A stretch of DNA of 64,000 nucleotides, from positions 62,001 to 126,000 of the forward strand of contig NZ_JAHKRM010000006.1 of assembly GCF_019396345.1 (NCBI RefSeq), given 5' to 3'. Below, in pieces: positions 26,530 to 37,777 of the stretch. The position numbers and the translations under genes are program-made. This DNA comes from Nonomuraea guangzhouensis. Its GTDB lineage: Bacteria; Actinomycetota; Actinomycetes; Streptosporangiales; Streptosporangiaceae. The number at the start of each line of letters is the position of its first letter. Within the stretch, counting starts at the first letter, position 1. Below the pieces are notes generated by a model. That model saw only the letters and a program-made list of their open reading frames with translations. It was not told the DNA's origin and did no database searches.

Positions 26530-27215
26530 CCTCGCCCGACAACCTCCCCGAGGTCCCTGCCAACGCCGAGGTGCCGGCGGTTCCCGAGCCGCCCGTGGCC
26601 CGGCACGGCATGTTCGGCGCGACCGGCACGGGTGACACCTCCGGTTACGGCGGCCTCGTCGTACGGCGCGCACCCCAGCTCTCCACACCCCGCCCCTACG
26701 GCGGCTACTTCGACGAGCTGGTCGACACGCTGGCCATGGACGACGCCGTCGAGCGAGTGGTCGTCGACCGGGGCGAGCTGACCCTGCACGTGAAGCGGGA
26801 GCGGCTCGTCGAGGTCTGCCAGAAGCTCCGCGACGAGCCCGCCCTGCGCTTCGAGCTCTCGCTCGGCGTCTCCGGTGTGCACTACCCGCATCTGAAGGGC
26901 GAGGAGCTGCACTCGGTCATCCACCTCTGCTCGATCACCCACAACCGGCGCGTCCGCGTCGAGGCGAGCGCCCCCGACGAGGACCCGCACATTCCCTCGA
27001 CCGTCGGCGTCTACCCGGGCCACGACTGGCACGAGCGCGAAGCGTGGGACTTCTTCGGGATCATCTACGACGGCCACCCCGGCCTGACCCGCATCATGAT
27101 GCCGGACGACTGGGACGGTCACCCGCAGCGCAAGGACTATCCGCTCGGCGGCATCCCGGTCGAATACCGCGGCGCCACGATCCCCGCGCCCGACCAGAGG
27201 AGGTCGTACGCGTGA
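26526..27215 (+). CDS. nuoC: NADH-quinone oxidoreductase subunit C
   Basis: Peripheral-arm subunit of 229 residues, about 30 kDa type. Conserved blocks include [37 protein letters not shown] and [15 protein letters not shown]. The first ~55 residues are a poorly conserved Pro/Glu-rich extension, usual in actinomycetes. It starts at GTG 26526 within the nuoB stop (GTGA). Confidence 0.96.
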   Translation: MTSPDNLPEVPANAEVPAVPEPPVARHGMFGATGTGDTSGYGGLVVRRAPQLSTPRPYGGYFDELVDTLAMDDAVERVVVDRGELTLHVKRERLVEVCQKLRDEPALRFELSLGVSGVHYPHLKGEELHSVIHLCSITHNRRVRVEASAPDEDPHIPSTVGVYPGHDWHEREAWDFFGIIYDGHPGLTRIMMPDDWDGHPQRKDYPLGGIPVEYRGATIPAPDQRRSYA

Positions 27216-27255
27216 GCATCGAGCTGAGCGTTGACAGACGAAGTGAGGTTCACTC

Positions 27256-28581
27256 GTGACCACCGGATATGACGAGGCGACCGAGGGCAAGGTCTACTCG
27301 GTCACCGGCGCCGACTGGGACGAGGTCGTCAGCGGTGTCCGCGACTCCGAGGACGAGCGGCTGGTCGTCAACATGGGCCCGCAGCACCCGTCCACGCACG
27401 GCGTGCTGCGGCTGGTGCTGACCCTCGACGGTGAGACGGTCACCGAGGCGCGCAGCGTCATCGGCTACCTGCACACCGGCATCGAGAAGAACCTGGAATA
27501 CCGCACCTGGACCCAGGGCACCACGTTCGTCACCCGCATGGACTACCTCTCGCCGATCTTCAACGAGACCGCCTACTGCCTGGGCGTCGAGAAGCTGCTC
27601 GGCATCGAGGACCGCATCCCGGACCGGGCGCAGGCCATCCGCGTGATGATGATGGAGCTCAACCGGATCTCCTCGCACCTGGTGGCGATGGGCACGTTCG
27701 GCATGGAGCTGGGCGCGACCACGCCGTTCCTGTTCGGCTACCGCGACCGCGAGCTGATCATGGACCTGTTCGAGTACATCACCGGTCTGCGCATGAACCA
27801 CGCCTATGTCCGCCCCGGTGGCGTGAGCGTGGACCTGCCGGCGGGCGCGGTCGACAAGATCGGCGAGTTCCTCAAGATCATGCCGCAGCGGATCAAGGAC
27901 ATCCGCAAGCTGCTCGACGAGAACCCCGTCTACCTGCGCCGCACCAAGGACGTGGGCTACCTCGACCTGACCGGCTGCATGGCCCTGGGCATCACCGGGC
28001 CGATCCTGCGGTCCGCCGGCCTGCCGTGGGACCTGCGCAAGTCGCAGCCCTACTGCGGGTACGAGACCTACGAGTTCGAGGTGGCGACCGAGCGCGGCTG
28101 CGACGTGTTCTCCCGCTACCTGGTCCGGATGCGGGAGATGGAGGAGTCGCTCAAGATCGTCGAGCAGGCCCTCGACCGCATCGCCGGGCCGCTCAAGGGC
28201 GACCCCGTGATGATCGAGGACAAGAAGATCGGCTGGCCCGCGCAGCTCGCGCTGGGCCCCGACGGTTTCGGCAACTCGCCCGACCACATCGCGCACATCA
28301 TGGGCAGCTCCATGGAGGCCCTCATTCACCACTTCAAGCTGGTGACCGAGGGATTCCGGGTGCCGGCCGGACAGGCGTACGCGTCGATCGAGTCGCCCAA
28401 GGGCGAGCTCGGCGCGCACGTGGTGAGCGACGGCGGCACCCGCCCCTACCGCGTCCACTTCCGCGAACCGTCCTTCTGCAACCTGCAGGGCTTCCCCGCG
28501 ATGGCGGAGGGCGGCCAGGTCGCCGACGTGATCGCCGCGGTGGCATCTATCGACCCCGTCATGGGAGGTGTGGACCGGTGA
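27256..28581 (+). CDS. nuoD: NADH-quinone oxidoreductase subunit D
   Basis: The 49-kDa-type subunit of 441 residues, which forms the quinone pocket with NuoB. Blocks are [63 protein letters not shown] and the C-terminal block DPVMGGVDR. The quinone-head His of the GPQHPSTHG loop is present. Start GTG 27256. A 40-base gap from nuoC is the widest within the early operon. nuoE begins in the stop (GTGA). Confidence 0.97.
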   Translation: MTTGYDEATEGKVYSVTGADWDEVVSGVRDSEDERLVVNMGPQHPSTHGVLRLVLTLDGETVTEARSVIGYLHTGIEKNLEYRTWTQGTTFVTRMDYLSPIFNETAYCLGVEKLLGIEDRIPDRAQAIRVMMMELNRISSHLVAMGTFGMELGATTPFLFGYRDRELIMDLFEYITGLRMNHAYVRPGGVSVDLPAGAVDKIGEFLKIMPQRIKDIRKLLDENPVYLRRTKDVGYLDLTGCMALGITGPILRSAGLPWDLRKSQPYCGYETYEFEVATERGCDVFSRYLVRMREMEESLKIVEQALDRIAGPLKGDPVMIEDKKIGWPAQLALGPDGFGNSPDHIAHIMGSSMEALIHHFKLVTEGFRVPAGQAYASIESPKGELGAHVVSDGGTRPYRVHFREPSFCNLQGFPAMAEGGQVADVIAAVASIDPVMGGVDR

Positions 28582-29234
28582 CTTACTCACCGGAAGTCCG
28601 AGAGCGTCTCGAACGAGACGCCAAGGAGATCATCGGGCGCTACCCGAAGACGCGGTCGGCACTGCTGCCGCTGCTCCATCTCGTGCAGTCCGAAGACGGT
28701 CACGTCTCCGACGACGGGCAGGAGTTCTGCGCGGAGCTGCTGGGCATCAGCAAGGCCGAGGTCGTCGGCGTCGCGACGTTCTACACCATGTACAAGCGCA
28801 AGCCGGCCGGCGACTACCACGTCGGCGTCTGCATCAACGCGCTCTGCGCCGTCATGGGCGGCGACCAGATCTGGGAAGAGCTGTCGGAGCACACCGGCGT
28901 CGGCCACGAGGAGACGACCGCCGACGGCAAGGTCTCGCTCGAACGCCTCGAGTGCAACGCGGCCTGCGACTTCGCCCCGGTCATGATGGTCAACTGGGAG
29001 TTCTTCGACAACCAGACGCCCGAGTCGGCCAAGCAGCTCGTCGACGACCTGCGTGACGGCAAGGACGTACGCCCGACCAGGGGGCCGAAGAAGCTCTGTA
29101 CCTTCAAGGAGGCGTCGCGAGTGCTCGCGGGCCTGCCCGACGACCTGGCGGGCGACGGCCCGTCGGCGGCGGGCCCCTCGCTGGAGGGCCTCAAGGTCGC
29201 CAAGGCCAACGGATGGAAGGCCCCAGAGGCATGA
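28578..29234 (+). CDS. nuoE: NADH-quinone oxidoreductase subunit E
   Basis: The 24-kDa-type subunit of 218 residues with a thioredoxin-like fold and the [2Fe-2S] cluster N1a. Ligands are seen in [14 protein letters not shown] and [16 protein letters not shown]. Start GTG 28578 overlaps the nuoD stop; the frame is open further upstream, but those codons are nuoD in another frame. The C-terminal ~40 residues after [16 protein letters not shown] are an actinobacterial extension. nuoF overlaps as ATGA. Confidence 0.96.
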   Translation: MTYSPEVRERLERDAKEIIGRYPKTRSALLPLLHLVQSEDGHVSDDGQEFCAELLGISKAEVVGVATFYTMYKRKPAGDYHVGVCINALCAVMGGDQIWEELSEHTGVGHEETTADGKVSLERLECNAACDFAPVMMVNWEFFDNQTPESAKQLVDDLRDGKDVRPTRGPKKLCTFKEASRVLAGLPDDLAGDGPSAAGPSLEGLKVAKANGWKAPEA

Positions 29235-30520
29235 GCACGACTCTCACCCCGGTCCTGACCGCGAACTGGGACCAGGCCAACTCCTTCACCCTCGCCGGCT
29301 ACGGCGAGTATGAGGCGGCCAAGAAGGCGCTGGGGATGGACCCCGACGCGGTCATCCAGGCCGTCAAGGACTCGGGCCTGCGCGGCCGCGGCGGCGCGGG
29401 CTTCCCGACCGGCATGAAGTGGGGCTTCATCCCGCAGGGTGACGGCAAGCCGCACTATCTCGTCGTCAACGCCGACGAGTCGGAGCCGGGCACCTGCAAG
29501 GACATCCCGCTGATGATGGCCAACCCGCACTCGCTGGTCGAGGGCGTCATCATCACCGCGTACGCGATCCGGGCCAACCACGCCTTCATCTACGTGCGGG
29601 GCGAGGTGCTGCACGTCATCCGCCGGCTGCACGCGGCCGTGCGCGAGGCGTACGAGAAGGGCTATCTCGGCACCGACATCCTCGGCTCCGGCTACGACCT
29701 CGAACTCGTCGTGCACAGCGGCGCGGGGGCGTACATCTGCGGCGAGGAGACGGCACTGCTCGACTCGCTCGAAGGCTTCAGAGGTCAACCGCGGCTCAAG
29801 CCCCCGTTCCCGGCCGTGGCGGGCCTTTATGCCTCGCCTACTGTTGTGAACAACGTGGAGTCTGTGGCCAGTGTTCCCTCAATCGTGACCAACGGTGCCG
29901 ACTGGTTCGCCGGGATGGGCACCGAGAAGTCCAAGGGCTTCGGCATCTTCTCGCTGAGCGGCCACGTCACCCGGCCCGGCCAGTACGAGGCGCCGCTCGG
30001 CATCACGCTGCGCGAGCTGCTCGACATGGCGGGCGGGATCCGCGAGGGGCACGAGATCAAGTTCTGGACCCCGGGCGGCTCGTCCACGCCGATCTTCACC
30101 GACGAGCACCTGGACGTGCCGCTGGACTTCGAGTCCGTCGGCGCCAAGGGCTCCATGCTCGGCACCCGGGCGCTGCAGATCTTCGACGAGACGACCTGCG
30201 TGGTCCGTACGGTGCTGCGCTGGACGGAGTTCTACGCCCACGAGTCGTGCGGCAAGTGCACGCCGTGCCGCGAGGGCACCTACTGGCTCAAGCAGGTGCT
30301 CAAGCGCCTGGAGAAGGGCCAGGGCACCGAGGAGGACCTGTCCACGATCACCGACATCGCGGACAACATCCTGGGCCGCTCGTTCTGCGCGCTCGGTGAC
30401 GGCGCGACGAGCCCGATCCACTCCTCGGTGAAGTACTTCCGCGACGAGTACCTCAAGCACTTCGAGGTCGGCGGCTGCCCGTTCGACGCGAAGAAGTCCA
30501 CTCTCTGGGGTGACCAGTGA
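29231..30520 (+). CDS. nuoF: NADH-quinone oxidoreductase subunit F
   Basis: The 51-kDa-type subunit, 429 residues from ATG 29231. It binds NADH and FMN and holds cluster N3. Blocks are [18 protein letters not shown] (nucleotide site), [34 protein letters not shown] and the 4Fe-4S motif [16 protein letters not shown]. Electrons from NADH enter complex I here. An in-frame ATG six codons earlier is disfavoured by the ATGA coupling with nuoE. Confidence 0.97.
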   Translation: MSTTLTPVLTANWDQANSFTLAGYGEYEAAKKALGMDPDAVIQAVKDSGLRGRGGAGFPTGMKWGFIPQGDGKPHYLVVNADESEPGTCKDIPLMMANPHSLVEGVIITAYAIRANHAFIYVRGEVLHVIRRLHAAVREAYEKGYLGTDILGSGYDLELVVHSGAGAYICGEETALLDSLEGFRGQPRLKPPFPAVAGLYASPTVVNNVESVASVPSIVTNGADWFAGMGTEKSKGFGIFSLSGHVTRPGQYEAPLGITLRELLDMAGGIREGHEIKFWTPGGSSTPIFTDEHLDVPLDFESVGAKGSMLGTRALQIFDETTCVVRTVLRWTEFYAHESCGKCTPCREGTYWLKQVLKRLEKGQGTEEDLSTITDIADNILGRSFCALGDGATSPIHSSVKYFRDEYLKHFEVGGCPFDAKKSTLWGDQ

Positions 30521-32904
30521 CAACAACCGCCGTAGAGACGAACCTGGTGACCCTCACCATCGACGGGTTCCAGGTCAGCGTCCCGAAGGGCACCCTGATC
30601 ATCAGGGCGGCAGAGCTGCTGGGCATCCAGATCCCGCGCTTCTGCGACCACCCGCTGCTCGACCCGGCGGCCAACTGCCGCCAGTGCCTGGTCGACATCC
30701 CCGACGCCGGCAACGGCCGCGGCTTCCCCAAGCCGCAGCCGTCCTGCGCGATCGACGTCGCCGAGGGCATGGTGGTGCAGACCCAGCTCACCTCGCCGGT
30801 CGCCGAGAAGGCGCAGCGCGGGGCCATGGAGCTGCTGCTCATGAACCACCCGCTCGACTGCCCGGTCTGCGACAAGGGCGGCGAGTGCCCCCTGCAGAAC
30901 CAGGCGATGTCCAACGGACAGGGCGAGTCCAGGTTCCAGGAGCAGAAGCGGACCTTCCCCAAGCCGCTGCCGCTGTCCACCCAGGTGCTGCTCGACCGTG
31001 AGCGCTGCGTCCAGTGCGCGCGCTGCATCCGCTTCTCCGACCAGATCGCCGGCGACCCGTTCATCGACTTCTTCGAGCGCGGGGCCAAGGAGCAGGTGGG
31101 CGTCGCCGACGGCAAGCCGTTCGACTCCTACTTCTCCGGCAACACGGTGCAGATCTGCCCGGTCGGCGCGCTGACCGGCGCCGCCTACCGGTTCCGGGCC
31201 AGGCCGTTCGACCTGGTCTCCACGCCGAGCGCGTGCGAGCACTGCGCCTCCGGGTGCAGCCTGCGCACCGACCACCGGCGCGGCCGGGTCACCCGCCGCC
31301 TGGCGGGCAACGACCCGCAGGTCAACGAGGAGTGGAACTGCGACAAGGGCCGGTGGGCGTTCTCCTACGCCACAGAGCCCGATCGCCTCAAGATGCCGCT
31401 GGTCCGCAACGAGGAGGGCGTGCTCGAGCCCACCTCGTGGCCGGAGGCGCTCAGCGTCGCCGCCAAGGGCCTGGCCGCCGCGCGCGGCAAGGCCGGTGTG
31501 CTGGTCGGCGGCCGGGTGACGGTCGAGGACGCCTACGCCTACGCCAAGTTCGCCCGGCTCGCCCTCGGCGGCAACGACATCGACTTCCGCGCCAGGCCGC
31601 ACTCCGTCGAGGAGGCGCAGTTCCTGGCGCACGCGGTGGCCGGCAAGGGCATCGAGGTCTCCTACAGCGACCTTGAGAGCGCCCCGGCCGTGCTGCTGGT
31701 CGGGTTCGAGCCCGAGGACGAGTCGCCGATCGTCTTCCTGCGCCTGCGCAAGGCGTGGATGAAGAAGGGGCTCAAGGTCACGGCGATCGCGCCGTTCGCC
31801 ACCAACGGCCTGGCCAAGATGGGCGGCACGCTCATCCGCACCGCGCCGGGCGCGGAGGCCGACGCGATCGGCGACCTGGTCGGCTCGCTCGCCGAGGGCA
31901 CGATCGTGCTCGCCGGCGAGCGGCTCGCCGCGGTCTCCGGCGCTCTGTCCGCGCTGGTACGCCTCAGCGCCGCCTCGGGCGCCAAGCTCGCCTGGGTCCC
32001 GCGCAGGGCCGGCGAGCGGGGCGCGGTCGAGGCCGGTGCGCTGCCCAACCTGCTGCCCATCGGCCGCCCGGTCGGCGACGAGAGCGCCAGGGCGGACATC
32101 GCCCGGGTGTGGAACGTGGCCACACTGCCCGACACGCCGGGTCGCGACACCACGGGCATGCTTCTCGCGGCCCTGGAGGGGCAGCTGGACGCGCTGGTCG
32201 TGGCGGGCGTCGACCCCTACGACCTGGCCGACCCGGGCGCCGCGCTGGCCGCGCTGGAGCACACCCCGTTCATCGTCAGCCTGGAGATCCGCGCCAGCGC
32301 GGTCACCGACCGGGCCGACGTGGTCCTGCCGGTCGCCGCCGTGCAGGAGAAGGACGGCACGTTCGTCAACTGGGAGGGCAGGGGCCGCTCGTTCGAGGCC
32401 CCGCTCCGGGTGCCCGGCCTGCGCAGCGACCTGGCCGTGATCGGCAGCCTGGCCGACCGGATGGACGTCCACCTGGGCCTGCCCGACGCCGCGGCCGCAC
32501 GGCGCGAGCTGAGCTCGATCGGCGCCTACCGCGGCACCCGCGTGGCCGCGCCCAACACCGCCACCCGCTCGCAGGCCGCGCCGCGGACCGGCGAGGCGGT
32601 GCTGGCGACCTGGCACCTGCTGCTCGACGAAGGCCGCCTGCAGGACGGCGAGCCGTACCTCGCGGGCACCGCCCGCGCCGCGGAGGCGCTGGTCTCGGAG
32701 AGCACGGCGGCGGAGATCGGCGTCGTCGACGGCGACAAGCTGGTCGTCGGCGGCCAAGGACCCAACGCTGTCACGCTGCCGGTACGCGTCGCCGACCTGC
32801 CGGACCGGGTGGTCTGGGTGCCGGCGAACTCCGGCGGCTGTTCGGTCACGCGCGATCTCGGCGCGTCGACCGGCGACATCGTCACGATCGGGAGCGCCTC
32901 ATGA
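30517..32904 (+). CDS. nuoG: NADH-quinone oxidoreductase subunit G
   Basis: Largest peripheral-arm subunit, 795 residues. The ferredoxin-like N-terminus holds [2Fe-2S] ligands ([20 protein letters not shown]). It is followed by the His-Cys 4Fe-4S segment [17 protein letters not shown], then [18 protein letters not shown] with [10 protein letters not shown] further Cys set, [13 protein letters not shown], fits the extra cluster N7 found in some bacteria. The rest is a molybdopterin-oxidoreductase-like fold without cofactor function. GTG start overlaps nuoF. Confidence 0.96.
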   Translation: MTTTAVETNLVTLTIDGFQVSVPKGTLIIRAAELLGIQIPRFCDHPLLDPAANCRQCLVDIPDAGNGRGFPKPQPSCAIDVAEGMVVQTQLTSPVAEKAQRGAMELLLMNHPLDCPVCDKGGECPLQNQAMSNGQGESRFQEQKRTFPKPLPLSTQVLLDRERCVQCARCIRFSDQIAGDPFIDFFERGAKEQVGVADGKPFDSYFSGNTVQICPVGALTGAAYRFRARPFDLVSTPSACEHCASGCSLRTDHRRGRVTRRLAGNDPQVNEEWNCDKGRWAFSYATEPDRLKMPLVRNEEGVLEPTSWPEALSVAAKGLAAARGKAGVLVGGRVTVEDAYAYAKFARLALGGNDIDFRARPHSVEEAQFLAHAVAGKGIEVSYSDLESAPAVLLVGFEPEDESPIVFLRLRKAWMKKGLKVTAIAPFATNGLAKMGGTLIRTAPGAEADAIGDLVGSLAEGTIVLAGERLAAVSGALSALVRLSAASGAKLAWVPRRAGERGAVEAGALPNLLPIGRPVGDESARADIARVWNVATLPDTPGRDTTGMLLAALEGQLDALVVAGVDPYDLADPGAALAALEHTPFIVSLEIRASAVTDRADVVLPVAAVQEKDGTFVNWEGRGRSFEAPLRVPGLRSDLAVIGSLADRMDVHLGLPDAAAARRELSSIGAYRGTRVAAPNTATRSQAAPRTGEAVLATWHLLLDEGRLQDGEPYLAGTARAAEALVSESTAAEIGVVDGDKLVVGGQGPNAVTLPVRVADLPDRVVWVPANSGGCSVTRDLGASTGDIVTIGSAS

Positions 32905-34256
32905 TCCCTGTTCTCGCGACTGATCCGACCCTTGCCGACTTCGGCAAGGATCCGCTCTGGATCACGATCATCAAGGCCGTGATGCTGTTCGCTTTCCTGA
33001 TGCTCTGCATCCTGTTCGGCGTCTGGTTCGAACGGAAGCTGATCTCCAGGATGCAGAACCGCTTCGGCCCCAACCGGGCGGGCAAGTTCGGCCTGCTCCA
33101 GTCGGTGGCCGACGGCATCAAGATGGGCCTGAAGGAAGACCTCTTCCCGCGGACCGTCGACAAGGTGCTCTACCTGATGGCCCCGGTCATCATGGTGATC
33201 CCGGCCTTCCTGGCCTTCTCGATCACCCCGTTCGGGCCGATGGTCAACCTGTTCGGCGTGCGGACGCCGTTGCAACTGGTCGACCTGCCGGTGGCCGTGC
33301 TGTTCATGCTGGCCATGGGTGCCATCTCGGTCTACGGCGTGGTGCTGGCCGGTTGGTCGTCGCGGTCGCCGTACGCGCTGCTGGGCGGGCTGAGGTCGGC
33401 GGCGCAGGTGGTCTCGTACGAGATCGCGATGGGTCTGTCGTTCGTCGGCGTGTTCCTGTTCGCGGGGACGCTGTCGACGTCGGAGATCGTCAAGTCGCAG
33501 GCGTCCGGCGGCATGCTGGGGGGCCTGTCGATGCCCTCCTGGTACGTCGTCCTGCTGCTGCCGTCGTTCCTGATCTACGTGTTCTGCGCTTTCGGTGAGG
33601 CCGCCCGTATCCCGTTCGACCTGCCCGAGGGCGAGGGCGAGCTGGTCGGTGGCTTCCAGACCGAGTACTCCTCGTCGCTGAAGTTCGCGCTGATCATGAT
33701 GGGCGAATACCTGCACACCTTCGTCGCCTCGGCGATGGCCATCACGCTGTTCCTCGGTGGGTGGCGGGCGCCGTTCCCGATCACGGCCTTCTGGGCCGGG
33801 GCGAACGAGGGCTGGTGGCCGCTGCTCTGGTTCTTCGTCAAGTTCGTGCTGGTCTTCTGCTTCGTGGTGTGGGTGCGGGCCTCGCTGCCGCGCGTCCGCT
33901 ACGACCAGCTCATGTCGCTGGGGTGGAAGGTTCTCATCCCGGTCAACCTGGCGTGGATCATGCTGGTCGCCACGATCCGGACCGTCATGTACGTCAAGAA
34001 CGGCGAAGCCGGTTTCCAGGGCAGCCTGGCACCCGTCATGGTGGTCGCGGTGATCGTCATCGTCGGTGCTCTCGGCATCTGGGCCCGGTTCGACACCGTG
34101 AACCAGCGCCGCAAGGAAGCACGGAAGGCGGAGGTCGAGGCGGAGTTCGAGGAGCTGTCCGACGAGCCAACGGCCGGTGGCTTCCCTGTGCCGCCGCTCG
34201 ACCTGCCGCACTACCACGGGGTGCAGCACAAGGAGATTCCCAGTGGGACTAACTGA
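32901..34256 (+). CDS. nuoH: NADH-quinone oxidoreductase subunit H
   Basis: Membrane subunit of 451 residues with about eight helices, at the junction with the peripheral arm and the quinone tunnel. Blocks are [50 protein letters not shown] and [27 protein letters not shown] 32901 lies in the nuoG stop. The C-terminal ~60 residues after helix 8 are a charged extension, and its end overlaps nuoI by 14 bases. Confidence 0.97.
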   Translation: MIPVLATDPTLADFGKDPLWITIIKAVMLFAFLMLCILFGVWFERKLISRMQNRFGPNRAGKFGLLQSVADGIKMGLKEDLFPRTVDKVLYLMAPVIMVIPAFLAFSITPFGPMVNLFGVRTPLQLVDLPVAVLFMLAMGAISVYGVVLAGWSSRSPYALLGGLRSAAQVVSYEIAMGLSFVGVFLFAGTLSTSEIVKSQASGGMLGGLSMPSWYVVLLLPSFLIYVFCAFGEAARIPFDLPEGEGELVGGFQTEYSSSLKFALIMMGEYLHTFVASAMAITLFLGGWRAPFPITAFWAGANEGWWPLLWFFVKFVLVFCFVVWVRASLPRVRYDQLMSLGWKVLIPVNLAWIMLVATIRTVMYVKNGEAGFQGSLAPVMVVAVIVIVGALGIWARFDTVNQRRKEARKAEVEAEFEELSDEPTAGGFPVPPLDLPHYHGVQHKEIPSGTN

Positions 34257-34758
34257 TTGGCTGAACCCCGTCAAAGGCTTCGGGGTCACCTTCCACACGA
34301 TGTTCAAGAAGCCTGTCACGGTCAACTACCCGGAGGAGAAGAGGCCGACAGCGCCTCGCTTCCACGGGCGGCACCAGCTCAACCGCTGGCCGGACGGGCT
34401 GGAGAAGTGCGTCGGCTGCGAGCTGTGCGCATGGGCGTGCCCGGCCGACGCCATCTACGTGGAAGGCGCCGACAACACCGACGCGGAGCGCTTCTCGCCG
34501 GGTGAGCGGTACGGCCGCACCTACCAGATCAACTATCTGCGGTGCATTCTCTGCGGCTTGTGCATCGAGGCGTGCCCGACCAGGGCGCTCACGATGACCA
34601 ACGAGTACGAGCTGGCCGACACCAACCGCGAGAGCCTCATCTTCACCAAGGAGATGCTCCTCGCGCCTCTGACCCAGGGGATGGAGCAGCCTCCGCACCC
34701 CATGCGGCTCGGGGAGACCGAAGAGGACTACTACCGGCTGGGACGGACCAATGGGTGA
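34243..34758 (+). CDS. nuoI: NADH-quinone oxidoreductase subunit I
   Basis: Ferredoxin-type subunit of 171 residues with the two 4Fe-4S clusters N6a and N6b: [16 protein letters not shown] and [16 protein letters not shown]. It links NuoG to NuoB. The start is GTG 34243 ([16 protein letters not shown]), preceded by AAGGAG and 14 bases inside nuoH. Overlaps nuoJ by 8 bases. Confidence 0.97.
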   Translation: MGLTDWLNPVKGFGVTFHTMFKKPVTVNYPEEKRPTAPRFHGRHQLNRWPDGLEKCVGCELCAWACPADAIYVEGADNTDAERFSPGERYGRTYQINYLRCILCGLCIEACPTRALTMTNEYELADTNRESLIFTKEMLLAPLTQGMEQPPHPMRLGETEEDYYRLGRTNG

Positions 34759-35560
34759 GACCATTACCTTCTGGGTGCTCGCCGTCGTATCCGTCGGCGC
34801 GGCGCTCGGCATGGTGTTCAACCGGAAGGCCGTCTACTCGGCGCTGATGCTCGGCACCGTGATGCTCTGCCTGGCGGTCCTCTACGCCGTTCAGGACGCG
34901 CCCTTCCTGGCCGCGGTGCAGATCATCGTCTACACCGGCGCCGTCATGATGCTCTTCCTGTTCGTGCTCATGCTGGTCGGCGTCGACTCGTCCGACTCGC
35001 TGGTGGAGACGCTGAAGGGCCAGCGCGTCTGGGCCGCGCTCGCCGCCGTCGGGTTCGCCGCGCTGGTCATCCTGGCCATCGGCAACGCGGTCTTCGCCAA
35101 CCAGGCGGGGCTGGCCTCGGCCATCGGGCAGGCCGGCTACATCCGGGCGCTGGCGCTGCTGCTGTTCACGAAGTACGTCTTCGCCTTCGAGATCACCTCG
35201 GCGCTGCTGATCACCGCCGCGCTGGGCGCGATGGTGCTGGCACACCGCGAGCGGCTGACAGTACGGCCCACGCAGAAGGACCTGGCCCGCGCCCGGTTCC
35301 TCGGCGACCGCCCGTCGCCGCTGCCCGGACCCGGCACCTACGCCAGGAACAACGCCATCGACATGCCGGCCCTGCTGCCCGACGGCTCGGTCGCGGAGAG
35401 CTCGGTCAACCGCTACATCGCGCGGTACGACGTCGAGGAGGGTCACCTTCCGGCCGACCCGAAGCTCGCCGAGGCCATCAAGCACAGGGCCGCCGTCGAG
35501 TCGGCTGATTCGGCCGCGTCGGCCGCGTCGGTTGAGTCGGTTGAGGAGGAGTCCAAGTGA
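34751..35560 (+). CDS. nuoJ: NADH-quinone oxidoreductase subunit J
   Basis: Membrane subunit of 269 residues with five helices: [56 protein letters not shown] and two more. The pi-bulge helix block [16 protein letters not shown] is conserved. The soluble C-terminus (about 175-269) is long and ends in repeated [16 protein letters not shown], low-complexity sequence typical of actinomycete NuoJ tails. Confidence 0.95.
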   Translation: MGETITFWVLAVVSVGAALGMVFNRKAVYSALMLGTVMLCLAVLYAVQDAPFLAAVQIIVYTGAVMMLFLFVLMLVGVDSSDSLVETLKGQRVWAALAAVGFAALVILAIGNAVFANQAGLASAIGQAGYIRALALLLFTKYVFAFEITSALLITAALGAMVLAHRERLTVRPTQKDLARARFLGDRPSPLPGPGTYARNNAIDMPALLPDGSVAESSVNRYIARYDVEEGHLPADPKLAEAIKHRAAVESADSAASAASVESVEEESK

Positions 35561-35853
35561 CCACCCATTACCTCGTCCTGTCGGGCCTGCTGTTCGCCAT
35601 CGGCGCGATGGGCGTGCTGATCCGGCGCAACGCGATCGTGGTGTTCATGTGCGTCGAGCTCATGCTCAACGCCTGCAACCTCGCCTTCGTCGCCTTCGCC
35701 CGGCAGAACGGCAACCTCGAAGGTCAGATCATCGCGTTCTTCGTGATGGTGGTGGCCGCGGCCGAGGTTGTGGTCGGCCTGGCCATCATCGTGACGATCT
35801 TCCGAACCCGCAGGTCCGCGTCGGTAGACGACGCCAACCTGCTGAAGTACTAA
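35557..35853 (+). CDS. nuoK: NADH-quinone oxidoreductase subunit K
   Basis: Small membrane subunit of 98 residues with three helices. It carries the two membrane glutamates used in proton transfer, in [20 protein letters not shown] and [15 protein letters not shown]. Start GTG 35557 overlaps nuoJ (GTGA). An AGGAGG stretch at the end of nuoJ serves as its ribosome site. Confidence 0.97.
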   Translation: MTTHYLVLSGLLFAIGAMGVLIRRNAIVVFMCVELMLNACNLAFVAFARQNGNLEGQIIAFFVMVVAAAEVVVGLAIIVTIFRTRRSASVDDANLLKY

Positions 35854-35863
35854 GAGGTGACTG

Positions 35864-37777
35864 GTGGAATCTCCTGTTGAGATCGTCCAGCACACCGCCG
35901 GCGGCATGATCGGGGCCTCTTGGCTGATGATCGCCTTCCCGTTGCTGGGTGCGGCGATCCTGCTGATCCTCGGACGCATGACGAACCGGTGGGGCCATCT
36001 GCTGGGCGTGGCCATGTCCCTCGCCTCGTTCGTCGTGGCGGTGCTGACCTTCCTGGAGCTCATCGGTCTGCCGGCTGATCAGCGCCGCCAGGCCGTACAT
36101 CTTTATGAGTTCATTCCCGGCATGGTCGACATGGGGTTGCTGATCGACCCGCTGTCGATCAGCTTCGCGCTGCTGATCACGGGTGTCGGGTCGCTGATCC
36201 ACATCTACTCGATCGGCTACATGGCGCACGACGCCGAGCGGCGCCGGTTCTTCTCCTACCTGAACCTCTTCGTCGCCGCGATGCTCCTGCTGGTGCTGGC
36301 CGACAACTACGTCGGGCTGTTCATCGGCTGGGAGGGCGTGGGTCTGGCCTCGTACCTGCTCATCGGGTTCTGGCAGTTCAAGCCCTCGGCGGCGGTCGCG
36401 GCCAAGAAGGCGTTCATCGTCAACCGGGTCGGTGACTTCGGGCTGCTGGTCGGGATGTTCGTCATCCTGGTCACCTTCCACACGCTGACCTTCAGTGAGC
36501 TGGGCGCGCAGATCGCCAAGAGCCCGCCGTCCGGCGGTGCGGTCACCGCGATCGGTCTGCTGCTCCTCCTCGGCGCCTGCGGCAAGTCGGCGCAGCTCCC
36601 GCTGCAGTCGTGGTTGCTGGACGCGATGGAGGGCCCGACTCCGGTCTCGGCCCTCATCCACGCGGCGACCATGGTCACCGCCGGTGTCTACCTGGTGGTC
36701 CGCTCCGGGGCGTTCTTCTTCCCTCCGGACTCGGCTCAGGCGCTCGCCGTTTCGATCGTCGGTGCGGCCACGCTGCTGGCCGGTGCCATCATCGGTTGCG
36801 CGAAGGACGACATCAAGAAGGGCCTGGCGGGCTCGACGATGTCACAGATCGGGTACATGATGCTCGGCGCGGGCCTTGGGCCGGCGGGGTACGCCTTCGC
36901 GATCGGGCACCTGATCACGCACGGCTTCTTCAAGGCCGACATGTTCCTTGGTGCCGGTTCGGTCATGCATGGCATGAACGACGAAGTGGACATGCGGAAG
37001 TATGGTGCGCTGCGTAAGGTCATGCCGGTTACCTTCGTGACGTTCTTCATCGGTTACCTGGCGATCATCGGGTTCCCCCTGCTGTCCGGATATTTCACGA
37101 AGGACGGCATCATCGAGACCGCAGTGGAGCACAACCAGGTGCTCGGCTGGCTGGCCGTGCTCGGGGCGGGCATCACGGGCTTCTACATGTCGCGGATGGT
37201 CTTCATGACCTTCTTCGGGGAGAAGCGCTGGGCGAAGGACGCGCACCCGCACGAGTCGCCGGCCGTCATGACCTGGCCGCTGATCATCCTCTCGATCGGC
37301 TCGATCTTCCTGGGCGGCTACCTGATCCTCAGCAACACGCTGATGAAGTTCCTGGGTCCGGCCGTTGGTCTGCCCGAGGAGCTGCCGACGTTCCACTTCG
37401 CCAGCGTCCCTGGTCTCGCCACGCTGGCGCTGGTCGCCGTCGGGGCGGGCTTCGCCTGGGTCAGGTACGGTCGAGCCGAGGTGCCCGCTGTGGCGCCGCG
37501 CGGCTCGTTCCTCACCACGTTCGCCCGCCGCGACCTGTACGGCGACGCGCTCAACGAGTCCCTGTTCATGCGTCCCGGCCAGTGGCTGACCCGCTTCGCG
37601 GTGTACTTCGACAACCGCGGCATCGACGGGCTGGTCAACGGCCTGGCGGCGGGCATCGGCGGGACCTCGGGGCGTCTCAGGCGGATCCAGACGGGCTTCG
37701 CCAGAACCTACGCGCTGTCCATCCTGTTCGGTGCTGCCCTCCTGGCAGGCGCCCTGCTCCTCGTTGGGAACATCTGA
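35864..37777 (+). CDS. nuoL: NADH-quinone oxidoreductase subunit L
   Basis: Distal antiporter-like proton-pumping subunit, 637 residues. It shows the Mrp-antiporter fold: [18 protein letters not shown] with the key Glu, [20 protein letters not shown] with the Lys/His network, and [20 protein letters not shown]. The C-terminus includes the lateral helix region and a final anchor helix ([18 protein letters not shown]). GTG 35864 follows AGGTG; nuoM begins in the stop as TGATG. Confidence 0.96.
   Translation: MESPVEIVQHTAGGMIGASWLMIAFPLLGAAILLILGRMTNRWGHLLGVAMSLASFVVAVLTFLELIGLPADQRRQAVHLYEFIPGMVDMGLLIDPLSISFALLITGVGSLIHIYSIGYMAHDAERRRFFSYLNLFVAAMLLLVLADNYVGLFIGWEGVGLASYLLIGFWQFKPSAAVAAKKAFIVNRVGDFGLLVGMFVILVTFHTLTFSELGAQIAKSPPSGGAVTAIGLLLLLGACGKSAQLPLQSWLLDAMEGPTPVSALIHAATMVTAGVYLVVRSGAFFFPPDSAQALAVSIVGAATLLAGAIIGCAKDDIKKGLAGSTMSQIGYMMLGAGLGPAGYAFAIGHLITHGFFKADMFLGAGSVMHGMNDEVDMRKYGALRKVMPVTFVTFFIGYLAIIGFPLLSGYFTKDGIIETAVEHNQVLGWLAVLGAGITGFYMSRMVFMTFFGEKRWAKDAHPHESPAVMTWPLIILSIGSIFLGGYLILSNTLMKFLGPAVGLPEELPTFHFASVPGLATLALVAVGAGFAWVRYGRAEVPAVAPRGSFLTTFARRDLYGDALNESLFMRPGQWLTRFAVYFDNRGIDGLVNGLAAGIGGTSGRLRRIQTGFARTYALSILFGAALLAGALLLVGNI

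Noticed and set aside
30280-32757. 825-codon open frame on the minus strand
   Set aside because: Antisense to nuoF and nuoG, with the same biased composition. nuoG has all its expected cluster motifs on the other strand.
32526-34325. 599-codon open frame on the minus strand
   Set aside because: Antisense to the end of nuoG, nuoH and the start of nuoI; the product is Arg/His/Gln-rich with no domain.
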